DNA from: Natronomonas salina
GTDB taxonomy: Archaea; Halobacteriota; Halobacteria; Halobacteriales; Haloarculaceae
Reading direction: 5' to 3'
Length of the DNA: 64,000 bases
NCBI RefSeq assembly: GCF_013391105.1
Contig: NZ_CP058335.1
Location: 806,001-870,000, forward strand
Within the stretch, counting starts at the first letter, position 1; every line of letters begins with the position of its first letter. This document shows, in pieces, positions 8,500-18,219 of the stretch. A program made the position numbers and the translations under genes. The notes under the pieces are model-generated. The model saw only the letters and a program-made list of their open reading frames with translations. It had not been told where the DNA came from and did no database searches.

Positions 8500-11400
8500 A
8501 TGGCAATCGAGGGGGAAAACGACGAGACGGCGGGGCCGCTCGACGCGACGGCGGACCGGCCCGACCCGGCCGACGACGACCGGGCGGGGTACGACTACGC
8601 GGGCGGCGACGTCGACCGGCCGGGGCTCGTCGAGGACCTCGAGCGGGTGGTGGACTGCGAGGTCCGCTTCGACGAGTACACCCGGACGCTGTACGCGACG
8701 GACGCCTCGGCATACGAGGTGACCCCCATCGGCGTCGTCTTCCCGACCGACACCGACGACGTGGCGGCGGTCGTCGAGTACTGCGCGGATCGGTCCATCC
8801 CGGTGTTACCCCGCGGCGGCGGCACGTCGCTGGCCGGCCAGAGCGTCAACGAGGCCGTCGTCCTCGACTTCACGAAGGAGATGGACTCGCTGGTCGACAT
8901 CGACGCCGGAGCGCGGCGGGCGACCGCCCAGCCCGGCATCCGGCTCGGGGACCTGAACGCGGAACTCGAGCCGGAGGACCTGAAGTTCGCGCCGGACCCC
9001 GCCTGGGGAGACAAGAGCGCCCTCGGCGGCGCCGTCGGGAACAACTCGACGGGGAGCCACTCGCTGGTCTACGGCAAGACCGACGCGTACGTCGAGGAAC
9101 TGGAGGTCGTCCTCGCCGACGGAACGGTCCACCGCTTCGGCGAGGTGACCCCGGAGGAGTGGGGGGCGCGAGCCGACGAGGACTCGACGGTCGGCCGGAT
9201 CTACGCCGAACTGCTCCGGATCGCGAAGGAGGAGGCCGACGCCGTCGAGGACGCCTTCCCCGAACTGAAGCGGAACGTCTCGGGGTACAACATCGACCGC
9301 CTGGTCGAGGAGTACCGCGACCTGGAGGCCGGCGACCGCGAGACCGTCAACCTCGCGCGGGTGCTGGTCGGCAGCGAGGGGACCCTCGGCGTCGTCACCG
9401 AGGCGACCGTCTCGCTCGAACCGATCCCGGAGACGAAGGCGATGGCGCTGTTCGCCTACGAGGACCTGCTCTCGGCCCTGGAGGACGTCGAGGCGATGCT
9501 GTCGTTCGGCCCCGCCGCCGTGGAGGTCCTCGACGACGTGCTCCTGGACCTCGCCCGCGACACCTCCGAGTTCGGCAAGCTGGTCGAGGAGACGCTCCCC
9601 GAGGAAACCGGGAGCGTCCTGCTCGTGGAGTTCTACGCCGACTCGGACGACCACGGCCGCGACCAGGTGGCGACGCTGCTGGCCGACCGCCAGCCCGGGA
9701 TGCAGCCGACGGGCGAACCCGACCCCGACCGCTCCGGGACCGACGCGCCGGTGCGAGCCTTCTACGCCGCCGAGGCCCACACCGACGAGGCCCGCGACCG
9801 CTTCTGGAAGCTCCGGAAGTCCGGCCTCCCGATCCTGCTCGGGCGGACGAGCGACGCCAAGCACGTCTCCTTCATCGAGGACACCGCGGTCCCCCCGGAG
9901 CACCTCCCCGAGTACGTCGCGGACTTCCAGGACCTCCTCGACGAGAACGGGACGTTCGCCAGCTTCTACGCCCACGCGGGGCCGGGCTGTCTGCACATCC
10001 GCCCGCTGGTGAACCTGAAGACCACCGAGGGCATCGAGCAGATGCGGAACATCGCCGACGGCGCGACCGACCTCGTCCTGGAGTACGAGGGCAGCGTCTC
10101 CGGCGAGCACGGCGACGGCCGCGCGCGCAGCCAGTGGAACCGGAAACTGTACGGCGACGCGGTGTTCGAGCTGTTCCGCGACCTCAAGCTGGCGTTCGAC
10201 CCCGACGGCCTCCTCAACCCCGAGCAGGTCTGCGGCGACGTCGACATGACCGAGCACCTCCGGTTCGACCCGGACTACGAGTTCGACCCCGGGTTCGAGC
10301 CCGAACTCGACTGGCAGAACGACAACGGCTTCCAGGGGATGGCGGAGCTGTGCCACGGCTGTGGCGGCTGTCGCGGCCCCCAGGAGACCACCGGCGGCGT
10401 GATGTGTCCGACCTACCGCGCCGAGGACGAGGAAATCCTCACCACGCGCGGCCGCGCGAACAGCCTCCGGCGGGCGATGACCGGGGAGCTCGACGCCGAG
10501 GCGACCGACCCCGAGTTCGTCCGGGAGGTCCTGGACCTCTGTGTCGGCTGCAAGGGCTGCTCGAACGACTGCCCCAGCGAGGTCGACCTCGCGAAGCTGA
10601 AGGCCGAACTGGAGTACCAGCACCACCGCGAGCACGGCTCGAGCCTCCGCGACCGGCTGTTCGGCGACGTCGACCGCGCCGCCAAGTGGGGGAGCCGGCT
10701 GGCCCCCGTCTCGAACCGGCTGCCGGAGCTGCCCGGGATGCGCGCGCTGCTGGAGAAGACCCTCGGCATCGCCCGCGAGCGGACGCTCCCGACCTTCCGC
10801 CGGGAGTCCTTCGAGGAGTGGTTCGAGGCGCGCGGCCCACGGGTCGCCGAACGGGCGGCCGAGGAACGGGTCCTCCTGCTGCCGGACACGTTCACCAACT
10901 ACACCGAGCCCGGGGTGGCGAAGGCGGCGGTCCGGGTGCTCGAGGCCGCCGGCGTCCGCGTCGAGGTCCCCCACGTCGGCCCCAGCGGGCGGGCGGCGTT
11001 CTCGAAGGGGTTCCTAGAGGTGGCGGCCGACCGGGCCGAGGACGTCGTCACGGAACTCGAACCCCGCGTCGTCGACGGGTGGGACGTCGTGGTCTGCGAG
11101 CCGTCGGACGCAGTCATGATCCAGTCGGACTACGCCGACCTGCTGTCGGGCGAGGCCGTCGAGACCGTCGCCGGCAACACCTACAGCGTCTGCGAGTACC
11201 TCGACGTCCATCACCTCGACGGCAGCCTCGAGTTCGACGCGGCGGCCGACGACCCGCTGGTCTACCACGGCCACTGCCACCAGAAGGCGACCAAGCGCGA
11301 CCACCACGCGGTCGGCGTGCTCCGGCGGGCCGGCTACGACGTCGAGCCCGTGGACTCGACCTGCTGTGGGATGGCCGGGTCGTTCGGCTACGAGGCCGAG

Positions 11401-11577
11401 CACTACTCGATGAGCCGGGCCATCGGCGAGCTGCTGTTCGAGCAGGTCGACGCCGCCCGCGGGAGCCCCGTCGCGCCCGGCGCCTCCTGCCGGACGCAAC
11501 TCGGCGACCGCGAGGACGCGCCGGCCCCCGACCACCCGATCGAGCGGATCGAGGCCGCGCTCGTGGCCGACGACTGA
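8500..11577 (+). CDS. FAD-linked oxidase fused to 4Fe-4S/CCG domain (D-lactate dehydrogenase type)
   Basis: 1025 residues, a fusion of GlcD/Dld-like and GlpC-like halves. The PCMH FAD domain (about 50-260) contains LPRGGGTSLAGQSVN, and the FAD-oxidase C-terminal domain (about 270-580) contains SGEHGDGRARSQW. Two iron-sulfur motifs follow, CHGCGGC near 617 with a later Cys-Pro, and CVGCKGCSNDCP near 680. The C-terminal CCG domain (about 830-1010) has YHGHCHQKATKRDHH and CCGMAGSFGYE. Proteins of this layout oxidise D-lactate or similar 2-hydroxyacids and pass electrons to the membrane. The substrate is inference. The ATG at 8500 was chosen; an in-frame ATG at 8473 would add nine residues. Confidence 0.9.
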   Translation: MAIEGENDETAGPLDATADRPDPADDDRAGYDYAGGDVDRPGLVEDLERVVDCEVRFDEYTRTLYATDASAYEVTPIGVVFPTDTDDVAAVVEYCADRSIPVLPRGGGTSLAGQSVNEAVVLDFTKEMDSLVDIDAGARRATAQPGIRLGDLNAELEPEDLKFAPDPAWGDKSALGGAVGNNSTGSHSLVYGKTDAYVEELEVVLADGTVHRFGEVTPEEWGARADEDSTVGRIYAELLRIAKEEADAVEDAFPELKRNVSGYNIDRLVEEYRDLEAGDRETVNLARVLVGSEGTLGVVTEATVSLEPIPETKAMALFAYEDLLSALEDVEAMLSFGPAAVEVLDDVLLDLARDTSEFGKLVEETLPEETGSVLLVEFYADSDDHGRDQVATLLADRQPGMQPTGEPDPDRSGTDAPVRAFYAAEAHTDEARDRFWKLRKSGLPILLGRTSDAKHVSFIEDTAVPPEHLPEYVADFQDLLDENGTFASFYAHAGPGCLHIRPLVNLKTTEGIEQMRNIADGATDLVLEYEGSVSGEHGDGRARSQWNRKLYGDAVFELFRDLKLAFDPDGLLNPEQVCGDVDMTEHLRFDPDYEFDPGFEPELDWQNDNGFQGMAELCHGCGGCRGPQETTGGVMCPTYRAEDEEILTTRGRANSLRRAMTGELDAEATDPEFVREVLDLCVGCKGCSNDCPSEVDLAKLKAELEYQHHREHGSSLRDRLFGDVDRAAKWGSRLAPVSNRLPELPGMRALLEKTLGIARERTLPTFRRESFEEWFEARGPRVAERAAEERVLLLPDTFTNYTEPGVAKAAVRVLEAAGVRVEVPHVGPSGRAAFSKGFLEVAADRAEDVVTELEPRVVDGWDVVVCEPSDAVMIQSDYADLLSGEAVETVAGNTYSVCEYLDVHHLDGSLEFDAAADDPLVYHGHCHQKATKRDHHAVGVLRRAGYDVEPVDSTCCGMAGSFGYEAEHYSMSRAIGELLFEQVDAARGSPVAPGASCRTQLGDREDAPAPDHPIERIEAALVADD

Positions 11578-11630
11578 GCGACGGCCGGCCACTTCGCCGT
11601 CGGTCACAATCTGACCCGAGACATAGGGGT

Positions 11631-11638
11631 TTTATAAT
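11631..11638 (+). promoter_or_regulatory. TATA element of the membrane-bound HTH gene
   Basis: TTTATAAT centred 28 bases before the ATG at 11663. The spacing favours that ATG over the in-frame GTG at 11648, which would lie upstream of the expected transcription start. Confidence 0.6.
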
Positions 11639-11662
11639 TCGGCGAGTGTGGATTCGATACTG

Positions 11663-12853
11663 ATGAGACGGTCGTCCCGGGCGTGGATCGCGCCAGTCGT
11701 CGCGAGCCTGCTCGTCTGTACGCTTCTCGCGCCCGCGCTGGCCGCCGCCCCGGTCGCGGCCCAGGACGACGCGAGCGCCGGCCTCGCCGTGACGACCCAG
11801 GAGTTCGAGGCCGACCGCGTCGACTTCGAGATCACCGTCTACGAGAACGGCTCCGCGACGTGGACGTTCCGCTACATCCAGGGCCTCGAGACCGACGAGG
11901 ACCGCCAGAACTTCGAGGCCTACGCGGAGGACTTCGAGAACAACGAGACGGAACTCTACACCACGTTCCGGAACGGCGCCGAGCGGCTGACCACCAACGG
12001 CTCGGAGGTGACGGGCCGCGAGATGAGCGCCGAGAACTTCCAGCGGAGCGCCAGGACGGAGGGACTCGACCCCTCGCAGTCGACCCGCGGCGTCGTCGAG
12101 ATGTCGTTCCGCTGGGACGGGTTCGCGCGCGTCGACGACGAGGGCGACAACGTCGTGATGGGCGACGTCTTCGAGGGCGGCCTGTTCATCTCGTCGGACC
12201 AGCAGCTGATCGTCCAGGCCGGGCCGAACCTCGCCTTCGGCGACGTCCAGCCCGACGACGGCGAGTTCGACGAGGGGACGATGGCGGAGAGCGACACCGT
12301 GACCTGGGGCGGCGAGAAGTCGTTCAACCCCAGCCGCCCACGCGTGGAGTTCGTCGACCCGAACGCGGTGTCCACCGACGACACCGCGCCCGCCGCGGGC
12401 GGCTTCGGGTGGCTGCTCCCCGCCGCCGGGCTCGTCCTCGTCCTCCTGCTCGGCGTCGGCGCGGCCGTCGCCTACCGCTCGGAGGCGTTCCCCTACGTCG
12501 GCGACGGTTCGGACGTCCGCTCGAACGCGGGAGACGGCGGCGCCAGCGCCGCGACCGGCGGTGGCGAGGCCGCAGCCGGGGCGGCGGCGGGCGCCGGCGG
12601 CGTCCCCGACGAGGAACTCATCTCCGACGAGGAGCGCGTCGTCACGCTCCTCGAGGAGAACGGCGGCCGGATGAAACAGGTCAACATCGTCGACGAGACC
12701 GGCTGGTCGAAGTCGAAGGTGTCGATGCTGCTGTCGGATATGGAGGACGAGGGCACCATCTCGAAGCTTCGCGTCGGCCGCGAGAACATCGTCTCGCTGG
12801 CCGGCCACGAGCCCGACGCCGCCGGGTCGCCGTTCGAGGACGACGGCCGGTGA
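11663..12853 (+). CDS. Membrane-anchored winged-helix protein with exported sensor domain
   Basis: 396 residues. A Sec-type signal (MRRSSRAWIAPVVASLLVCT, cleavage near AAPVAAQ) leads an exported domain of about 200 residues with several Asn-X-Ser/Thr sites. A transmembrane helix (GWLLPAAGLVLVLLLGVGAA, about 248-270) follows, then a Gly/Ala-rich linker and a C-terminal winged helix (about 312-385: ERVVTLLEENGGRMKQVNIV and SKSKVSMLLSDMEDEGTISK). The topology places a DNA-binding domain on the inside and a sensing domain outside. This is a known haloarchaeal arrangement of unknown ligand. The start was fixed by the TATA element at 11631-11638. Confidence 0.82.
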   Translation: MRRSSRAWIAPVVASLLVCTLLAPALAAAPVAAQDDASAGLAVTTQEFEADRVDFEITVYENGSATWTFRYIQGLETDEDRQNFEAYAEDFENNETELYTTFRNGAERLTTNGSEVTGREMSAENFQRSARTEGLDPSQSTRGVVEMSFRWDGFARVDDEGDNVVMGDVFEGGLFISSDQQLIVQAGPNLAFGDVQPDDGEFDEGTMAESDTVTWGGEKSFNPSRPRVEFVDPNAVSTDDTAPAAGGFGWLLPAAGLVLVLLLGVGAAVAYRSEAFPYVGDGSDVRSNAGDGGASAATGGGEAAAGAAAGAGGVPDEELISDEERVVTLLEENGGRMKQVNIVDETGWSKSKVSMLLSDMEDEGTISKLRVGRENIVSLAGHEPDAAGSPFEDDGR

Positions 12854-12871
12854 CGAACCGGTCCGGTCGAG

Positions 12872-13225
12872 TTACCGGACCTGGCCGGCGGCCTCGGGGG
12901 CGTGGGCCTCCAGGAAGTCGACGACCGCCTGGGCGCCCTGGAACCCCTCCGCTTTCCTCGCGATCTCCTCGCCGTCGCGGAACAGGACGAGCGTCGGTAC
13001 CGAACGGACGTCGAACCGCTCTACGAGCGTGATGTCGTCCCCGGGGTTCACCAGGCCGACGGCCACGTCGGTGGCCCGCGCGACGTTCCCCAGGACGGGC
13101 TCCATCGCCTGACACATCGAACAGCCCTTCGTGTAGAACTCCACGAGCGCCACGTCGTGGTCGGCGACGAACCCGTCGACTGCGGCGCCGTCCTCGAGCC
13201 GTTCCGGTCTGACGTCTGGGTCCAT
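12872..13225 (-). CDS. Thioredoxin family protein
   Basis: 117 residues forming one thioredoxin fold. The active site is YTKGCSMCQAMEPV, a Cys-Ser-Met-Cys motif at about residues 35-38 instead of the usual CGPC, followed by the cis-proline segment VRSVPTLVLFRDGEE. It probably acts as a cytosolic disulfide oxidoreductase. The CSMC motif would alter the redox potential compared with classical thioredoxin; that is inference. It ends 18 bases from the winged-helix gene, converging with it. Confidence 0.9.
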   Translation of the reverse strand: MDPDVRPERLEDGAAVDGFVADHDVALVEFYTKGCSMCQAMEPVLGNVARATDVAVGLVNPGDDITLVERFDVRSVPTLVLFRDGEEIARKAEGFQGAQAVVDFLEAHAPEAAGQVR

Positions 13226-13297
13226 ACGGGCGGTACGCCGCTCACCGGGAAACCGCTGACGGCGGCGGAGAGCGAGGGTGAGAACAGCGTGACTTGG

Positions 13298-16200
13298 TCA
13301 GCGCGCCGACCGCCGCGCCGCGAACAGCCCGGCCAGCACCGCGAGGAGCGCGGCGACGACGCCGAAGCCGGCGCCGTCGTCCTCGGTCGGCGACGCGGTT
13401 CCCGAGACGGTCGAGGTATCAGTCGGTGCCTGCGTCCCCGTGGCTGTCGGGGTGGGCGACGGCGTGTCGTCCGGCACCGACCGCGACTCGGCGGGCGTCG
13501 ACCGCGCTTCGTTCTCGACGAGCGCGAACCGCGAGAAGCCGGGGGTCTCGGCCGTGACGAGCACCCGCCCGTCGTCAGCGGTCGTGACGGTCGTCTCCAG
13601 GGGCTGCCACTCTCCGTCCGCGTACCGGTACATCGTCACCCCGCCGTCGCCGACGGTCGCGGGATCGACGGTCGATCGGACCGTCGCCGGCCGGTCGGCC
13701 AGGGCCGCGGGGACCTCGATCGAGAGCTGTACGACCGATCTCCCCGGCGTGGCCGGCAGGTCGTCGACGACGCCCTCGCTCACGGTCACCCTCCCGGCCG
13801 CGTCGTCGTCCTGGAACGTGATCTCTGAGACGGACGTGTTCCGCACCGGGACGCTGACGCCGGCGCGGTCGGGGTCCGAGTCGACGATGTCCGCCGACTC
13901 CGCGAGACCGGCCGGGGTCGCGTCCGACTCGTTCACTCCGTCGTCGATCGGCTCTTCCGGCGTCGTTTCCTCTTCTGCAGGCGGCGCCGGAGGAGCGGGC
14001 GGGGCAGGAGCAGCACCGCCGCCTCCGCCGCTACTCCCGCCACCACTGCTTCCCCCGCCGCCGGTCGAACCCCCCGAATCGGCGTCCTCTCCGTCCTCCG
14101 CTGCCGCGATATCGACCGTCGCGGCGGTGCTCGCGTCGGGCGACCGCACGACGACCTCGAGAGGCCCGCTCGCGTCCGCGGCGTGTGCGAAGACGACCGT
14201 CCCGTTGGCGCCGGCGTCCAGCCGAACCGTCCGCTGGTCGATCGTCCGGCCGTCGACGACGAGTTCGACCGTCCGCTCGCCCGCGGAGTTCCCCAGGTTC
14301 TCGACCGTCGCGGTGACCTCGAAGGAGTCGCCGACCGCCGCGCTCGGGGGGACCCCGAGGCCGCCGACGGCGAAGAACCGGGCGGACTGCTCGAGGTCGA
14401 GATCGACCGCCGTAGCCTCGCCGTCTGCGACGGCGACGTCAGTCTCTCGGACCGCATCGTAGCCGTCCGCGGTGGCCCCGACCGAGTAGTCACCGACCGG
14501 GAGTCGCAGTCCGTAGGTCCCGTCGGCGTCGGTCGTCGTGGTGAACGGTTCGCCCGTCTCCCGGTCGGTCGCGGTCACGGTCACGCCGGCCAACGGTTCG
14601 TCTGTGGTTGCGTCCGCGACGCTGCCTTCGAGGGTCCCGTTGATTCGGGAGACGTCGATCGAGGCCCGCGCGTCGGCGTCCTCGCTGAACACGCCGATCT
14701 CGAGCACGCCGGTGTCGGCGTCCCTGGGGACGTCGGCGGAGAAGGAGACCACCGTAGCGTTCCCGGCTGCCAGCGTTCGGTTCGTGCTCGCCAGGACGGC
14801 GTAGTCGCCGACGGCCGCGTCGCCGTCGAGGTCGGCCCCGAGGCGTAGTTCGAGCCGCTGCTCCTCCGACAGGTCACCGGTGTTCGCGACCGTCGCGGAC
14901 ACGAGGAGCGGGTCGGCCCGCTCGACCGCGCTGGGTGCATCGAGCCCCGAGACGTCGAACCGGGCCGGCTCGTCCACCCGGACGTCGGTCACGTACGAAT
15001 CGTCCGCCGTCCCGACCCCGTGTGAGACGACGCCGCCGGAGCGGGTCTCGTCGACGGCGTGGGCGAACGCGACCTGCCGGGTTTCGCCCTCTTCGAGCGT
15101 CACGGTCCTCGAGGCCACGACGTCGCCGTCGAACGTCAGGTCGACGTCCTGCGTCGCGATTTTGACGCCGCGGTTGGCGACCGTTGCTTCGACCGTCAGC
15201 TCCTGGCCGGCGACGACGTCAGTCTGGGTCCGGACGTCCTCGAGGACGAACTCCGCCGGGTGCTGTTCGCCCATTGGCGCGACCGTCCCGAAGGGGTCGA
15301 GCGTCCCCGCGATGCGGCCGGTCGCGGCGTCGACGCTCGAACCGTCTACAGGCGACCACTCCCCGCTGGACTCGTCGTAGCGCCACAGCCCCAGCGTCTC
15401 GTTCTGGAGTCGCGTCCCGTCCCCGGCCGCGTAGTCGACCGAGAGGGACGCGGCCGCGTCGCTCCCGAGGGGCTCGGCCGCCACGGCCGGGCCGATTCGC
15501 TCGTGGTGTTCCGGGGCCGGCGCGGGGGCGGCCGTCGGCGAGAGGGCGACGTCCGTCGCGTCGACGTCCAGGCGGCGTCCGTCCCCGAGGCTGACGTTCC
15601 GGGCGTGCGCGTCACCGCGGAACTCGTAGGCGAGGGTGGCGTTCGAGACCGACGTGTCGGCGACCGTGGTGCCGTCGACGGTCCCGAGGCCGACGCCCGC
15701 GCCGCTGGCGTCGAGGTCGATCCCGCGGAGGTCCACGCCGGGGGCCAGGACGTCGATGCCGACGACGGAGGTCTCGGCGCCGTCGAAGTCGGCGACCGCG
15801 AGTTCCAGGGGCGCCTCGCCGGCCGAACGGAGCGTGACCGGCCGCGGTATCGAGAGACCGCTGGCGGTCGAGTCCGTCCCGTCGACCGGCAGGACGTACG
15901 GCCCCGACGACGCCCCGTCGACCGCGACGGTCGTGTTCGGCGCGGCGACGTCGAGGGCGGACTGGAGGTCGTCCGGGTCGTAGTGAGTCGGAATCTCCAT
16001 CGGATCGTGGTGGACGTACGTCGGAGGGGTCGAACGGGTGAGCGAATCGGTGCCGTCCTCGAAGGTGTACGCCAGTTCGAGTGCGGCGACCGTCTCCGCG
16101 GTCGTCTCGACCTCGACCGTGAGCGGCGTGTTGATCTGCGGTTCGGTGAAGTTCAGCCGCTCGCCGAAGGCGACCGTCTCCCCCTCGATCCGGAGCGTCA

Positions 16201-18031
16201 CGTTCCCCTGCTCTATCGTGGAGTCGCCGACCCGGTCGACGGTCACCGCGGACACGTTCGAGACGGCGAACTCGTGGGTGACGGTCTCACCCGGGTCGAC
16301 CCGTTCGGGCGGCGCCGTCTCCGCGCGCGCGGCGAGAACTGGCTGCGTGAGTTCGAGATCCTTCTCGAGCGTCTCGGAGTTCGGAGCGACGGTGAACGTC
16401 TGGGGGGCGAACCCGAAAGCGTCCACCGTCAGCGTCTGGTCGAGCGACGGGACGTCGAGGCCGTAGGTACCATCCACGTCGGTCGCGGTCCCGTAGTCGA
16501 ACTCCGTGTCGACGCGGCTCTCCGAGACCGGCGTCCCGCTCCCGTCGACGACCTGCCCGGTCACCGTGCTGTCGGACGCGCCGCGGGCGGTCGCCTCGTA
16601 GGCGTCGACGACGCCGGCGCCGTATCGGGTGTCGAGTTCGTCGCCACCCCCGGCCGGGTGGTCCGCGGAACGCTCCAGCAGGTCGCGCATCTCCGCCTGC
16701 GTGAGGTGGTCGCCGCCGGCCGCCCGGACGAGCGCGACGGTCCCGGCGACGTGCGGGGCGGCCATGCTCGTCCCGCTCATGTCCCGGTAGCCGCCGTCGG
16801 GGGCGGCGCTCGTCACGCTCCGGCCGGGCGCCGCGACGTTCGGGACGACGTACTCGGCCGGCCAGTCCTCCGGCGGGTCCGTCCAGGTCTCGGAGGTGTC
16901 GATCCGCTCGCCACCCGAGAACCCCGCGACCTCGCGGTTCGAGTCGACGGCCCCGACCGCGATGCTGTCGTAGAGGTTCCCCGGAGAGCCGCTCGTCCCC
17001 GCACCGTCGTTGCCGGCGGAGGCGACAACGATGACACCGAGGTCGTTCGCCTGTCTGATGGGTTCGACGAGCGACGGGTTGTTCGGTCCGCTGAGGCTCA
17101 TCGAGATGATGTCCACGCCAGCCTCCGTCGCGGCCCACTCGATGCCCGCGGTGGCGCCCGCCCAGGTCCCGGACCCCTCGTGGAGCACCTTCCCGTGGTA
17201 CAGCGTCGCCTCGGGGGCGACGCCGATGTACTCCCCGCTGGCGTTGCCGCCCGCAACGGTCCCGCTCGTGTGGGTGCCGTGCTCCGCGGAGTCGTAGGGT
17301 TTCGAATCGACACGGTTGCCGTCCTCGTCGAACTCCGCCCAGCGCTCCGGCGGCACGTCGACGTCGGGATGGCTCGGCTCGACGCCGGTGTCGAGGACCG
17401 CGACAGAGACGTTCCCGCCCTTCGTGCCGAAGCGCTCCCAGACGTCCGGAGCGCGGATCTGCTCGACGCCGTACGTGGTCGCGTAGTCGTGGTCGGTGGA
17501 GTCGGAAGCCGAGAGAGAGGAAGAGAGCGAACCAGTTGACGGAGCGGGAGCGACCGTCGACGTCGCCTCCATCCGGTAGTTCGGGTGAATCTCCCGGACG
17601 TCCTCGACGGCCGCCAGTTCCGCGAGCTGGACGGCGTCAGTGTCGACAGTCACCAGCTTGGCGTTGGCGACCCAGAAGGAGCGGACCACGGTCACGCCGT
17701 CGTGGTCGGCGACGAACTCGTCGAAGGCCGCCTGCGAGTTCGTGGCGTGGCTCCGCATCCGCATGCCCGTCTCCCGGTTCGACCGGGTCTGTGCACGGTC
17801 GTTCCCCAGTTCGGGGAACCGGACGACGACGGTGACCTCGCCCGTCGCGTCGTGGAGGTCGGGGTGGACGGCGTCGGATTCCGGAGCGGTCCCGCCGTGC
17901 GTCGGGGTGGGCCGGTCGGCAGTCCCGCCGGCCGCAGCGAACCCGATGCCCGTCCCGAAACAACTCACCATCAGGACGGCGGCGAGGAGGACCGAAGCGA
18001 CGTGCCGACAGTCGGGACCGCCTGGTAGCAT
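13298..18031 (-). CDS. Giant secreted subtilisin-like (S8) protease with C-terminal membrane sorting tail
   Basis: 1577 residues. After a signal peptide (about 1-33) and an I9-like propeptide, the S8 catalytic domain spans roughly 195-480. The Asp is in VSVAVLDTGVEPSHPD (about 212), the His in EHGTHTSGTVAGG (about 252), the oxyanion Asn in VVASAGNDGAG and the Ser in MSGTSMAAPHVAG (about 421). Downstream are two carboxypeptidase-regulatory-like folds (VTGQVVDGSGTPVSESRVDT and LEGSVADATTDEPLAGVTVT), CARDB-like repeats, a Gly/Ser/Pro linker and a PGF-pre-PGF-type domain (about 1385-1510). The tail GAGFGVVAALLAVLAGLFAA plus RRSAR resembles an archaeosortase PGF-CTERM signal, although the motif reads GAGFG. 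Likely a surface-anchored halolysin-type enzyme. Confidence 0.92.
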   Translation of the reverse strand: MLPGGPDCRHVASVLLAAVLMVSCFGTGIGFAAAGGTADRPTPTHGGTAPESDAVHPDLHDATGEVTVVVRFPELGNDRAQTRSNRETGMRMRSHATNSQAAFDEFVADHDGVTVVRSFWVANAKLVTVDTDAVQLAELAAVEDVREIHPNYRMEATSTVAPAPSTGSLSSSLSASDSTDHDYATTYGVEQIRAPDVWERFGTKGGNVSVAVLDTGVEPSHPDVDVPPERWAEFDEDGNRVDSKPYDSAEHGTHTSGTVAGGNASGEYIGVAPEATLYHGKVLHEGSGTWAGATAGIEWAATEAGVDIISMSLSGPNNPSLVEPIRQANDLGVIVVASAGNDGAGTSGSPGNLYDSIAVGAVDSNREVAGFSGGERIDTSETWTDPPEDWPAEYVVPNVAAPGRSVTSAAPDGGYRDMSGTSMAAPHVAGTVALVRAAGGDHLTQAEMRDLLERSADHPAGGGDELDTRYGAGVVDAYEATARGASDSTVTGQVVDGSGTPVSESRVDTEFDYGTATDVDGTYGLDVPSLDQTLTVDAFGFAPQTFTVAPNSETLEKDLELTQPVLAARAETAPPERVDPGETVTHEFAVSNVSAVTVDRVGDSTIEQGNVTLRIEGETVAFGERLNFTEPQINTPLTVEVETTAETVAALELAYTFEDGTDSLTRSTPPTYVHHDPMEIPTHYDPDDLQSALDVAAPNTTVAVDGASSGPYVLPVDGTDSTASGLSIPRPVTLRSAGEAPLELAVADFDGAETSVVGIDVLAPGVDLRGIDLDASGAGVGLGTVDGTTVADTSVSNATLAYEFRGDAHARNVSLGDGRRLDVDATDVALSPTAAPAPAPEHHERIGPAVAAEPLGSDAAASLSVDYAAGDGTRLQNETLGLWRYDESSGEWSPVDGSSVDAATGRIAGTLDPFGTVAPMGEQHPAEFVLEDVRTQTDVVAGQELTVEATVANRGVKIATQDVDLTFDGDVVASRTVTLEEGETRQVAFAHAVDETRSGGVVSHGVGTADDSYVTDVRVDEPARFDVSGLDAPSAVERADPLLVSATVANTGDLSEEQRLELRLGADLDGDAAVGDYAVLASTNRTLAAGNATVVSFSADVPRDADTGVLEIGVFSEDADARASIDVSRINGTLEGSVADATTDEPLAGVTVTATDRETGEPFTTTTDADGTYGLRLPVGDYSVGATADGYDAVRETDVAVADGEATAVDLDLEQSARFFAVGGLGVPPSAAVGDSFEVTATVENLGNSAGERTVELVVDGRTIDQRTVRLDAGANGTVVFAHAADASGPLEVVVRSPDASTAATVDIAAAEDGEDADSGGSTGGGGSSGGGSSGGGGGAAPAPPAPPAPPAEEETTPEEPIDDGVNESDATPAGLAESADIVDSDPDRAGVSVPVRNTSVSEITFQDDDAAGRVTVSEGVVDDLPATPGRSVVQLSIEVPAALADRPATVRSTVDPATVGDGGVTMYRYADGEWQPLETTVTTADDGRVLVTAETPGFSRFALVENEARSTPAESRSVPDDTPSPTPTATGTQAPTDTSTVSGTASPTEDDGAGFGVVAALLAVLAGLFAARRSAR

Positions 18032-18219
18032 TGGCTTACCATCGACCTATCAGCGCGATAAGGGCTCTCCGCGACACAGAATATGAGCGGGTCGGCAGCC
18101 GCCCGAACGCCGGCGTCCACGGTGGCGGAAGGAGGTTCGGAACGGTCGAGCCGGCGACCGGTTACACGGACTAACCCGACCGCCAGGCTTAGGCGCGTGA
18201 ATCACTCAGGTGGAGCTAT

